A stretch of DNA of 64,000 nucleotides. Source: Desulfohalobiaceae bacterium S24 (GTDB lineage: Bacteria > Desulfobacterota > Desulfovibrionia > Desulfovibrionales > Desulfothermaceae). Of this stretch, positions 50,643 through 59,022 are shown piece by piece. Below the pieces are notes generated by a model that was given only the letters and a program-made list of their open reading frames with translations, was not told the origin of the DNA and made no database searches. The stretch is taken from contig JAABTT010000001.1 in assembly GCA_011389765.1 (NCBI GenBank), positions 1 through 64,000 on the forward strand, in the 5' to 3' direction. Every line of letters starts with the position of its first letter. The stretch's first letter is position 1. Position numbers and translations under genes: made by a program.

Positions 50643-51740
50643 TCAGCAAGGGTCGTTCGCCTTTTGTGCCGCAATTTGCCGGATGGGCTGCAACAGGGCC
50701 GCAAGCCCTTGCCTGAGCGGTTGGATCACCGGGATCCCGATCTCCTGCTCCAATTTGCGATGGTAAGCGTTCAATTCTTCCACAGTCCCACCTTCCCCGT
50801 TCAGGCAGACCGCGATGGTTTCGGCTCCGTAACACTTGATCAGCTCAATTTCCTGCTGGACCGTGGGGATGCGGCACTCCGGGCGGATCAAATTCTCAAA
50901 GTAAGGGCGGAAGGGGGCATGCTGGAGGATAACCTGCCTGACATGGCCGGACAGGATGAATTCCGCTCCACAGGGACCGTGGGGATTGCGCAGGGCGGAT
51001 TGGCCTTCCAGGAGGATCAGGTCCGGGTCTCTTTCAGAGGCGCATTGCACAATGGCTTGCTCCAGTTCGCCGCTGACGAAGTCGTTTGGGGTCGCATCCA
51101 GGATAAAGCCGTAGGGGAAACCCTGCAGCCAGCCGGTTTGACCGGTGTAGATCATTTCAGTTTTGATGCTGTGCTGCCGACACATCTCCATGAGCAGGCG
51201 GCAAGTGGTGCGTTTTCCCACGGCGCAGTCCGTTCCCAGCACGGCGACTCGGGGGGCTGTGACCTGGTAGATGGCGCCGCTGAAAAAATGAAGGGCCTCG
51301 ACTGGCTTCGGTTTTCGGATGTCGATTATTTCCGCTCCGGAATCCCGGGCCATGCGCATGAGTTCGGAATCATCCTCAAGCCGGCTGTGCAGGCCGGACA
51401 CCAGTGAGACGCCGTGTGCGAGGAGTTCCAGTAACGTGGATTTCCAACTGTCCGGCAGGATGCCGCCATCAAGAGCCACCCCGATGATCGCGTATTGCGG
51501 GACGGGTACGGTCTGTTCCATAAGTTCCGAAACACTGCCGAAGACCGGTATGCCGCGGTGTTGATCGTCGAGCAGTTCGCCGGCATCCCGTCCGGCATGC
51601 ACCTGGTCGAGTACCGCCAGAATTGTGTACCGGGATGAACCACGGATCAGGCCGTGGGCTGTTTTGCCGTCGCTGTGGCATAAAAAACCATTGGTGATGA
51701 TGACGGCTCCGGCCGGGTTTTTCAAGTCCTTTCTAGTCAA
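50643..51740 (-). CDS. DUF1611 domain protein (DgcN-like)
   Basis: P-loop VLGTDCAVGKRTTCRLLMEM; LEGQSALRNPHGPCGAEFILSG; overlaps an epimerase gene as in DgcN/DgcA pairs. Confidence 0.85.
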   Translation of the reverse strand: MTRKDLKNPAGAVIITNGFLCHSDGKTAHGLIRGSSRYTILAVLDQVHAGRDAGELLDDQHRGIPVFGSVSELMEQTVPVPQYAIIGVALDGGILPDSWKSTLLELLAHGVSLVSGLHSRLEDDSELMRMARDSGAEIIDIRKPKPVEALHFFSGAIYQVTAPRVAVLGTDCAVGKRTTCRLLMEMCRQHSIKTEMIYTGQTGWLQGFPYGFILDATPNDFVSGELEQAIVQCASERDPDLILLEGQSALRNPHGPCGAEFILSGHVRQVILQHAPFRPYFENLIRPECRIPTVQQEIELIKCYGAETIAVCLNGEGGTVEELNAYHRKLEQEIGIPVIQPLRQGLAALLQPIRQIAAQKANDPC

Positions 51741-52803
51741 TTGAGGTCACTCCTAATCCGGGTCGACCGGTGAGTTCGAGTTCTCCGTTCCGGAGGACGA
51801 ATCCTCCCTCAAAGAGGTCCCGGCCCAGGTCAAAACTGCCGTCCAGGTCCAGATAGCGGGTGGCCGAAGCCGCCATGGCGGCATGCAGCGCCGCGGCAAT
51901 GCTCACCCGGCTTTCGTCGTTGCAGCCCCACATGAGCTCGATGCCCGCCATCCGGGCGATGCCGGCCATTTTCAGTGCCGGGATGATGCCTCCGCATTTC
52001 ATGAGCTTGATGTTGTAAATGCCAAAAGGACGGGGAGGGTGTGTGCACCACAGGGCGTCTTCCGGGCTGCAGATGTTTTCATCCCCGGCGCATCTGGCAC
52101 GGAGCGCATCCGGCAGGGTGCGCATGGGCTCAAGCTGTCCAACCGGCAGGGGCTGTTCGATCAATTCCAGATGCAGGTCCCGGGTTTGCCGTTCGAAGGA
52201 AAGCAGATCCTCGCGGGTATACCCTTGATTGCCATCCACCCGGAGACCGATGTCCGGGCCAACTGTTTCGCGCAATCGATGTAAAAGCTCGATATCCTGT
52301 TCCGGAATATCACCGATTTTGATTTTCAAAATCCGAAAGCCCTGACTGATGAACTCCTGTGCCTCATGCAGGGATTGCGATATGTCCTGGATTCCGATGG
52401 TGACGGAGGTGGGCAGGCTGTCATGACGCCGGCCGAAAAGATCGGCTGCCGGCAGATTGAAACTTTTCCCCACCAGGTCCAAAACCGCCATTTCCACAGC
52501 GGCTAAAGCTGATGGTCTGGAAAACAGGACCTGTCTGCAACCGCGGATCAGGGCGAGAAAACCGTTCAAATCTTTCCCCAGGAGGCAGGCTTCCAGGTGC
52601 GCCTCCAAGGCATCGGCGCAGTCAGGCAACGTTTCTCCGGTTACCTCGTCCCCGGGAGAAGCTGCGCCATAGCCGCAGACGCCGGTATCAGCCTGCAAGC
52701 GCACAAAGTGATTTTCAATATCTGCAATGGTCCGGCCGGCGATGCGATACGGCCGAAGCAGGGCCAGGGGTTCCATCCAATGTTCTGTTCTGACGATTTT
52801 CAA
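51733..52803 (-). CDS. enolase-superfamily dipeptide epimerase / DgcA-like racemase
   Basis: ILKIKIG (KxK), GLRVDGNQGYT, AGDEN, C-terminal YLDLDGSFDL motif seen in dipeptide epimerases. Confidence 0.88.
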   Translation of the reverse strand: MKIVRTEHWMEPLALLRPYRIAGRTIADIENHFVRLQADTGVCGYGAASPGDEVTGETLPDCADALEAHLEACLLGKDLNGFLALIRGCRQVLFSRPSALAAVEMAVLDLVGKSFNLPAADLFGRRHDSLPTSVTIGIQDISQSLHEAQEFISQGFRILKIKIGDIPEQDIELLHRLRETVGPDIGLRVDGNQGYTREDLLSFERQTRDLHLELIEQPLPVGQLEPMRTLPDALRARCAGDENICSPEDALWCTHPPRPFGIYNIKLMKCGGIIPALKMAGIARMAGIELMWGCNDESRVSIAAALHAAMAASATRYLDLDGSFDLGRDLFEGGFVLRNGELELTGRPGLGVTSID

Positions 52804-52863
52804 GAGTCCATACCTTTCTAAATCCTGGGTGAAGATGATCTCGGCAAAAACGATCTTGTGGTC

Positions 52864-54243
52864 TTACTGCCGCTTGTCGATGACCCGTTTGGCTTTGAAC
52901 TCGCTCCGTTCAAAGCTGTTGGGGCCCATGATTTCCACTGTTGCCCGCAAGCCTTTTGTTTTCATGGCCTGGCCGAGCCGGGCTTGCACCTCAGGCAGTC
53001 GGCTTGGGTCGCAATCCGGGAGGTGCTCCACCTGGACGATGAGCTCGTCCAGGTCCTTTGTTCGCTGGACCACAATCCTGTATTCGTCTCCCAGGACGTC
53101 AAAGGAGCGGATGCAGTCCTCGATGGCGCTGGGGTAGACATTTTCTCCCCGAATGATGAGCATGTCGTCGGTGCGGCCGTAAATGCCCCTGGGCAGCCGG
53201 GGATAGGTCCGGCCGCAGGGACAGGGACTGTCGTCCCACCTGGCGATGTCCCCGGACCAGAAGCGGATCATGGGCTGGGAATCTCTTTCCAGATGGGTGT
53301 AGACCAGGGCCCCTTCCCGGCCGGCGGGCACCGGCTTGAAGGTGTCCGGATCCAAAATCTCCGTGTACACAATATCCTGCCAGAGATGGATTCCGGTCCG
53401 GCAGTCGCATTCAGAGTTGCTCATCCAGGGGGCCATTTCTCCGGTGGATCCGGAATCGACGCAGATGCCGCCGTAGGTGTCTTCGATGCGTTTCTTGGTG
53501 GCCGGCACTCCGGCCCCGGGTTCGCCTGAAAAGAAAAGAATGCGGAAATTGAAATCTCTTTTGGGGTCCAGGCCTTGCTGCCTGGCCAGCTCCGCCAGGT
53601 AGAGGCTGTAGGAGGGCGTGCCGTAGAACACGGTGGGGCGGACTTCCCGGATCCAGTGCAGGGCCCGTTCGGTCTGCCCCGGTACTCCGGCCCCGAAGGG
53701 AAAGGCGGCGGCTCCCAGGCGTTCGGCCCCGGCCAGAGCGCCCCAGCTGCCCCAGTACAGGCTGAAGAATGAGGCGATGAACAGCACATCCCCGGGCCTG
53801 ATGCCGAAGCTCCACATGATTCTGGCGTGAGCCGCTGCAATGCGCTGCATGTCGCCCGAGCTGACCCCAAAGGCGGTGGGCCGGCCCGTGGTGCCGGAGG
53901 TCCCGTGAATCCTCCCGATTCTGCCCGGATCCACGCAGAGATTGCTGCCGAAGGGCGGGGTTTCTTCCTGATCCTCTCGGATGTCCTGCTTGGTGACAAA
54001 GGGGAGCTGCTGAAAATCCTGAAAAGATGTGACCTCTGCCGGCTTCAGGCCGGCCCGGGACCATTTTCTGCGGTAAAACGGAGAATGCTCAAAGGCGTAG
54101 GCCAGCTGATTCCGGAGTTTGGGCAGGATGACTTCCTGCTCCCGCCGGATCGGATCCATGGTTTCCAAGGTTTGATTCCAATAGGGCTCGTTTCCTTCCG
54201 GGAAAGAGTTTGGATCGTCATGAGGGGGCCAGATTTGGTTCAT
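52864..54243 (-). CDS. phenylacetate-CoA ligase-like AMP-binding enzyme
   Basis: GTSGTTGRPTAFGVS; GSTGEMAPWMSNSECDCRTGIHLWQDIVYTEILDP; IYGRTDDMLIIRGENVYPSAIE. Confidence 0.92.
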   Translation of the reverse strand: MNQIWPPHDDPNSFPEGNEPYWNQTLETMDPIRREQEVILPKLRNQLAYAFEHSPFYRRKWSRAGLKPAEVTSFQDFQQLPFVTKQDIREDQEETPPFGSNLCVDPGRIGRIHGTSGTTGRPTAFGVSSGDMQRIAAAHARIMWSFGIRPGDVLFIASFFSLYWGSWGALAGAERLGAAAFPFGAGVPGQTERALHWIREVRPTVFYGTPSYSLYLAELARQQGLDPKRDFNFRILFFSGEPGAGVPATKKRIEDTYGGICVDSGSTGEMAPWMSNSECDCRTGIHLWQDIVYTEILDPDTFKPVPAGREGALVYTHLERDSQPMIRFWSGDIARWDDSPCPCGRTYPRLPRGIYGRTDDMLIIRGENVYPSAIEDCIRSFDVLGDEYRIVVQRTKDLDELIVQVEHLPDCDPSRLPEVQARLGQAMKTKGLRATVEIMGPNSFERSEFKAKRVIDKRQ

Positions 54244-54253
54244 GTAAGGACTC

Positions 54254-54658
54254 CTATGGTTTTTTTGCATGGACCAGTTCCTGGGCAGCGGCGATGATCT
54301 CGGAGCGGGTCGCTTCCGGGGTGAAGACGCCGTCGAAGCCGGCTTCTTTGAGGCGAAGGGTGTCCTGGGGCGGAAAGACGCCGCCGATCAGGAAAACCGT
54401 GTGATCGAAGATTTCCAGGCGCCGTGCTTCCTGGATCAAGGCTGTGCCCAGGGTTAAATGCGCCCCGCCCAGAGAGCTGACCCCGACGAGGTCCACATCT
54501 TCCTGAAGAGCGGTCTGGGCAATCTGGGCCGGGAGGGCGTTGCCGAAATAAATGACTTCCATGCCGGCGTTGCGGAACATTTCAGCCACAGTGATGATGC
54601 CCCGGTTGTGGACATCGATGCCGAGTTTTCCGAGTAAGGCTCTGATCTTGATGGTCAT
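54254..54658 (-). CDS. cobalamin-binding subunit of an acyl-CoA mutase
   Basis: Base-off motif DVHNRG (DxHxxG), VGVSSLGGAH, LIGGVFPPQDTLRLKEAGFDGVFTP. Confidence 0.9.
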   Translation of the reverse strand: MTIKIRALLGKLGIDVHNRGIITVAEMFRNAGMEVIYFGNALPAQIAQTALQEDVDLVGVSSLGGAHLTLGTALIQEARRLEIFDHTVFLIGGVFPPQDTLRLKEAGFDGVFTPEATRSEIIAAAQELVHAKKP

Positions 54659-54681
54659 TGCATTGTCCTTGCTTTGCAGGT

Positions 54682-56442
54682 TCACCACAGGGCGGGCGGG
54701 TTCCAGAGCCCGAAGGCCTCCTTGAAGACAGCGAACAGCTCCCCTTCGGTGCAGCGGCTGCGGGCGCATTCCAGGCTGAAGGGCAGAATGTTTTCGGAAC
54801 GGCCGCAGGCCTGCTTCAGATTCTGAAGCGCGGCCTGAACCCGGCGCTCGTCTCTGTTCTGTCGGAGTTCGGCCAGTTTCGTTCGCTGCCGGGCTTCAAC
54901 CCCTTCGGGATAGGAGAAGACATTGATCGGAGGGGGCTTTACCTGGGAGGTATGGGTATTGACGGCCACGATTTTGATCTCGCCCTGTTCAATATCCGCA
55001 TGCTGTTTGGAGAAGTAGTCCACGATCTCTCGATGCAGGCTTCCGTCGCCGATGGCCTGGACATAGCCGCCTCTCTGCTCGATCTTGTCCAGTTCGTTCA
55101 GGATTCGATCTTCCAGGTCCGCGGTCAGGGCTTCCAGGTAAAAACTGCCGCCGAGAGGGTCCACCACATCGGTGATGCCGGATTCTTCCTGAATGATCTG
55201 CTGGGTGCGCAGGGAGAGCAGGGCCGCCTCTTCTGTGGGAACCGAGTAGGCTTCGTCATAGGAATCCACATGCAGGGACTGGGTTCCGCCCAGAATGGCG
55301 GCCAGGGAATGCAGGCAGGATCGGATCACATTATTCAGGGGTTCCTGCTGCACCAGGGCCACGCCTGAAGTCTGCACATGACAGCGCATCCACAGGGAGC
55401 GTTTGTTTTTGGCCTGGAAACGATATTTCATGATCTTGTGCCACAGCCGGCGCATGGCCCGCAGGCGGGCGATCTCTTCGAAAAAATCGTTGGAGACCGA
55501 CCAGAAAAAGGTCAGCCGGCCGGCGACGGCATCCACGTCATGGCCTCTGGCGATGAGCTCTTCGAGGGTGGCGATGGCGTTGGCCGCGGCCACGGCCATC
55601 TCCGTGACGGCTGAGGTCCCGAACTCCCTGAGGTTGTAGCCGTTGAGCGTGGTGCTGTTCCATTTGGGAACCTGCTGCCGGATGAATTCGATGTTGTCGC
55701 ATTGCAGCCGGAAACAGGCCTCTGGAGGGATGTATTCTGCCCCGCTCCGAATGAGCTGTTCCAGAGTGGTGTCGTTTTGCACGCTGCCCCGCAGATGATC
55801 CCGGGAAAGCCCGCGCTCTTCGGCCATAGCCAGGAACATGGGAAAGAGGATCGCGGTATTCGAGGGGTAATGGGTGACAATGGACACGCTGACCCGGTCC
55901 AGGGGGATATCCTTGAACAAGGCGTCCATATCTTCGATGGAATCCACCGCTACGCCGGACATCCCCACTTGTCCGGCAGCCCAGGGATCGTCGGAATCGT
56001 ACATCTGTATGGTGGGCAGATCGAACAGGACATTGAGGCCGGTTGCTCCGTGGTCGAGCATGAACTGCATGCGCCGGTTCGTGTCTTCGGCCGACCCGAA
56101 ACCGGTCAACTGGCGCATGGTGAATTTGCGCCCCCGGTACATGTCCGGATGAATGCCCCGGGTGTAAGGCTCTTGTCCCGGATTGCCCAGATCCTTTTGA
56201 TAGTCGAAATCCGGACAGGACAGCGGGGTGTACACGAGATCCCGGGGGGTATCGGAGCCAAGCACGGTTCGGGGGGTCTGCTGCCAGGCCTCCCGGGCAT
56301 GGGCATTGAAGGCCTCTTGGGTCCAGGACTTGAAATCCGCGCGTATCTTTTCCAGGGCTTCAGGATTGTACAGCGGGGTCCGTTCGGCTTGAAGGGTTTG
56401 GGATTGCAGTATCTCCCGGGTGGTTCTCTGTTTTGCGCTCAT
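54682..56442 (-). CDS. methylmalonyl-CoA mutase-family large (catalytic) subunit, divergent
   Basis: GIHPDMYRGRKFTMRQLTGFGSAEDTNRR; LFDLPTIQMYDSDDPWAAGQVGMSGVAVDS; SVQNDTTLEQLIR; PKWNSTTLNGYNLREFGTSA. Confidence 0.92.
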   Translation of the reverse strand: MSAKQRTTREILQSQTLQAERTPLYNPEALEKIRADFKSWTQEAFNAHAREAWQQTPRTVLGSDTPRDLVYTPLSCPDFDYQKDLGNPGQEPYTRGIHPDMYRGRKFTMRQLTGFGSAEDTNRRMQFMLDHGATGLNVLFDLPTIQMYDSDDPWAAGQVGMSGVAVDSIEDMDALFKDIPLDRVSVSIVTHYPSNTAILFPMFLAMAEERGLSRDHLRGSVQNDTTLEQLIRSGAEYIPPEACFRLQCDNIEFIRQQVPKWNSTTLNGYNLREFGTSAVTEMAVAAANAIATLEELIARGHDVDAVAGRLTFFWSVSNDFFEEIARLRAMRRLWHKIMKYRFQAKNKRSLWMRCHVQTSGVALVQQEPLNNVIRSCLHSLAAILGGTQSLHVDSYDEAYSVPTEEAALLSLRTQQIIQEESGITDVVDPLGGSFYLEALTADLEDRILNELDKIEQRGGYVQAIGDGSLHREIVDYFSKQHADIEQGEIKIVAVNTHTSQVKPPPINVFSYPEGVEARQRTKLAELRQNRDERRVQAALQNLKQACGRSENILPFSLECARSRCTEGELFAVFKEAFGLWNPPALW

Positions 56443-56465
56443 GTTCGGCTCCTTGCCGGCAAGAA

Positions 56466-56870
56466 TCAAAGGGATCGGCTGTGCATCACAGTCCGGGCAT
56501 ACCGGGTAATTGGGGCGGCCATGGGGGTCTGGGGCAGTTCCTGAAGGGCGCCCAGCCCGAGCTGGGGTCGAGGCGGGATCCCGGAGAGGACCAATACCGG
56601 GGTCCTGGCAATGTGGGCATTGGCAATACCGGTCAGGGCATTGGTGAACCCCGGTCCGGCCGTGACCAGGGCCACACCCGGCTGAGCGGTGAGTTCGCCC
56701 CGGGCCTGGGCCATGTGCACAGCGGCCCGCTCATCCCGGACATCGATGATCTGCAGGCCCAGACAATGGATTGCGTCCCAGAGCGGCTGAATATGCCCGC
56801 CGCAGAGGCCAAAAACCTGCCGGATGCCTTTGGATTGCAGGAATCGGGCGATGATACCGGCACTGGTCAT
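56466..56870 (-). CDS. stand-alone N-terminal (PYR) domain of a thiamine-diphosphate enzyme
   Basis: GIIARFLQSKGIRQVFGLCGGHIQPLWDAI; IIDVRDERAAVHMAQARGELTAQPGVALVTAGPGFTNALTGIANAHIARTPVLVLSG; only about 134 aa and no downstream PP domain. Confidence 0.75.
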   Translation of the reverse strand: MTSAGIIARFLQSKGIRQVFGLCGGHIQPLWDAIHCLGLQIIDVRDERAAVHMAQARGELTAQPGVALVTAGPGFTNALTGIANAHIARTPVLVLSGIPPRPQLGLGALQELPQTPMAAPITRYARTVMHSRSL

Positions 56871-56967
56871 GGCTGGTTTCCTTCGATTCATTGATGAATC
56901 ATGGCTGTCTGTGCTCTCAACTGCAGGACATCCTGAGAGTCCCGAGTTCGCTTGAATCCATGCAGGT

Positions 56968-57942
56968 TCAAGCGGACGCGATGAGCCGCTCAACCCTCTC
57001 CTTGATCCGATCCCGGGTTTCCCGCATGAACTCGATGGATTGTCCGGCCGGGTCTGGCAGATCCCAGTCCTGGACGGTTGCGCCGGGTACAATCGGACAG
57101 GCTTCCCCGCAGCCCATGCTCACGACCAGATCCAGGGTCGGGGATTCGTTCAGGGCCTCATTCAGGGGGCAGGGTCGAAGAAAAGCCAGGTCAAGCCCGA
57201 TCTCCTGCATGACTTTGAGCACGTCCGGATTGACGGCACCTGCCGGTTCGCTGCCCGCGGACAGGACTTCAAAACGGTCCCCGGCCAGCTGCCTGGCAAA
57301 GGCCGCGGCCATCTGGGAGCGGCAGCTGTTTTCCCGGCAGATGAAGATTATTTTTTTTCTGGCCTGCAGCGGGGCGAGCAGTTCCTGCACCGTCTCCTTA
57401 ACATCCTGCAGGACCGTGGGGTGCTTTTCCATATCGCCTTTGGCTTCGATCTGCCGGTAGGTCAGGCTCCCGGAATACTCCGCACCCACGGCATCGAAAA
57501 AATACCTGGCGGTCATGGTGGTTCCCTGGAAGAGGTCTTTCCCTTTGGTGGCCCCCTGGGCCAGGAGGAACCCCTTCCTGGAATTCCGCAGGGGATCTTC
57601 AAGCCCGAGCTTGTATCTCCGGGACCACAGGGTCTGGCTGCGGTCCATGAGGGCCTTGATCTCCGAGGGGACATTGTAGAAAAAGATCGGAGCGGCTGCC
57701 ACGATAACCTCGGCCTTGCGCAGCAGGGAGTAGATATCCAGGCTCATGGAATCGTCTTTGATCACGCAAAAGCCCTTTTTTTCGCAGACGCCGCAGCCCA
57801 GGCAGGGCCGGACCTCTTTTTGGGCCACCTGAAGCATTGAGGTGGCGGCGCCCTGCTCCTGGCAGGCCTGGAGAAAGGTCTGGAGCAGATAGCGGGTGTT
57901 GCCCTTCTGCCGGGGGCTGCCCTGTATACCGAGAATGAACAT
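56968..57942 (-). CDS. fusion: flavodoxin-like NAD(P)H-dependent FMN reductase + LMW-phosphatase-type arsenate reductase (ArsC)
   Basis: N-term FILGIQGSPRQKGNTRYLL, CLGCGVCEKKGFCVIKDDM-type segment; C-term IIFICRENSCRSQMAAAFARQL, VVSMGCGEACPIVPGATVQDWDLPDP. Confidence 0.87.
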   Translation of the reverse strand: MFILGIQGSPRQKGNTRYLLQTFLQACQEQGAATSMLQVAQKEVRPCLGCGVCEKKGFCVIKDDSMSLDIYSLLRKAEVIVAAAPIFFYNVPSEIKALMDRSQTLWSRRYKLGLEDPLRNSRKGFLLAQGATKGKDLFQGTTMTARYFFDAVGAEYSGSLTYRQIEAKGDMEKHPTVLQDVKETVQELLAPLQARKKIIFICRENSCRSQMAAAFARQLAGDRFEVLSAGSEPAGAVNPDVLKVMQEIGLDLAFLRPCPLNEALNESPTLDLVVSMGCGEACPIVPGATVQDWDLPDPAGQSIEFMRETRDRIKERVERLIASA

Positions 57943-58000
57943 GGCTCCTCCTGGGTGTTTGCGGGTCTGGTCAGCCCTGCCGCCGGCAGGACTCGTATGC

Positions 58001-58363
58001 AACTTCAGCTGAAACCACGAACCGGTCACAAAGCTCTCTTTCGCTCGAGCGCTTCCGGCTCTTGGAGTTCTAAGGCTTGCTCACGGGGGATCTTTACCCC
58101 CTCCGGACTCTTTGTTTTGTTCTTTGATAAGCCGCCGTTGTTGAATGGGAATCTCTTTCTTTCTTAGAGTTGTCTGCCAATGCCACGGTCCGGTTTCCCC
58201 CGGCGAGCAAGCCTAAGAACACCAAAGAGCCTCCCAGCGAGGTCGCGAAAGAGAACCCTGTGACCGGTTCTCTGTCCTGCAATCTCTTGTTTGCATGGTC
58301 AGTTTCATCAATGAAGAAACGGTAAGAGAGCTTTCTGACCGGTTTATAGCTTCTGCTGAAACT
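58001..58363. repeat. composite inverted-repeat element
   Basis: Left arm ACCGGTCACAAAGCTCTCTTTCGCTCGAGCG...TAAGGCTTGCTC (58001-58084); inner inverted copy 58203-58270; outer partial inverted copy 58323-58363. Confidence 0.8.
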
Positions 58364-59014
58364 TCAAATGAGCGCATTGACCGGGCATGAATGCAGGGTG
58401 TATTCCCAATAGAGCGTGATCCGGGTGTTGTCGGTGCTGAGCGCTTCCAGGCGCTTTTGCACCGAGGGATCGTCCTGGACGGCCAGAGTCCAGGCGGCCA
58501 GCCCCCGATGGATCGGATCGGCGGATACCAAAAAAGGCGAGAGCGATTCAGTGGCAGCCGTGGTCATGGACGGCCGGGCATGGGCCAGGCGGGCCAGACC
58601 CCAGAGCAGACCCCGCTGGAGCACAGGATGTTCTAAGTAATTGCCCTCAACATTGGCATAGGAGACCAGGATCCTGGCATATTCATCGGCCAGGATCGGA
58701 TGTCTGGCCGTCAGGTCGCCCATGGCTTCGGGCGCCCCCCAGCCGATGCCCCCGGATTCATCGTTCAGCATCCACATCAAACGCCGCACGACCACTCTGG
58801 CGGATTCCAGCTCCTGATCCGCAAGCCGGGCCGTGACAAATCCCAGACCGCTTACGGCCCGCCAGCGCTGAAGTTCTTCCCTGCTGTTGAACAAAGAGAT
58901 CAAGGGACTGATCGCTTTATTGAGTCCGAACGAACAGATGATTTCCAGGCTATGCCGGAAATCATCCGCCGCAAGGAGCCCGGCAATGTCCTGCTTGATC
59001 TGTCTGTAGGCCAT
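58364..59014 (-). CDS. HEAT-repeat-like protein (resembles DVU0298 family)
   Basis: SLEIICSFGLNKAISPLISLFNSREELQRWRAVSGLGFV; ESGGIGWGAPEAMGDLTAR. Confidence 0.7.
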   Translation of the reverse strand: MAYRQIKQDIAGLLAADDFRHSLEIICSFGLNKAISPLISLFNSREELQRWRAVSGLGFVTARLADQELESARVVVRRLMWMLNDESGGIGWGAPEAMGDLTARHPILADEYARILVSYANVEGNYLEHPVLQRGLLWGLARLAHARPSMTTAATESLSPFLVSADPIHRGLAAWTLAVQDDPSVQKRLEALSTDNTRITLYWEYTLHSCPVNALI

Positions 59015-59022
59015 CAGCCGTC

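Noticed and set aside
58094-58282. 62-aa ORF inside the composite inverted-repeat element
   Set aside because: Coincides with repeat arms; no RBS or family signal
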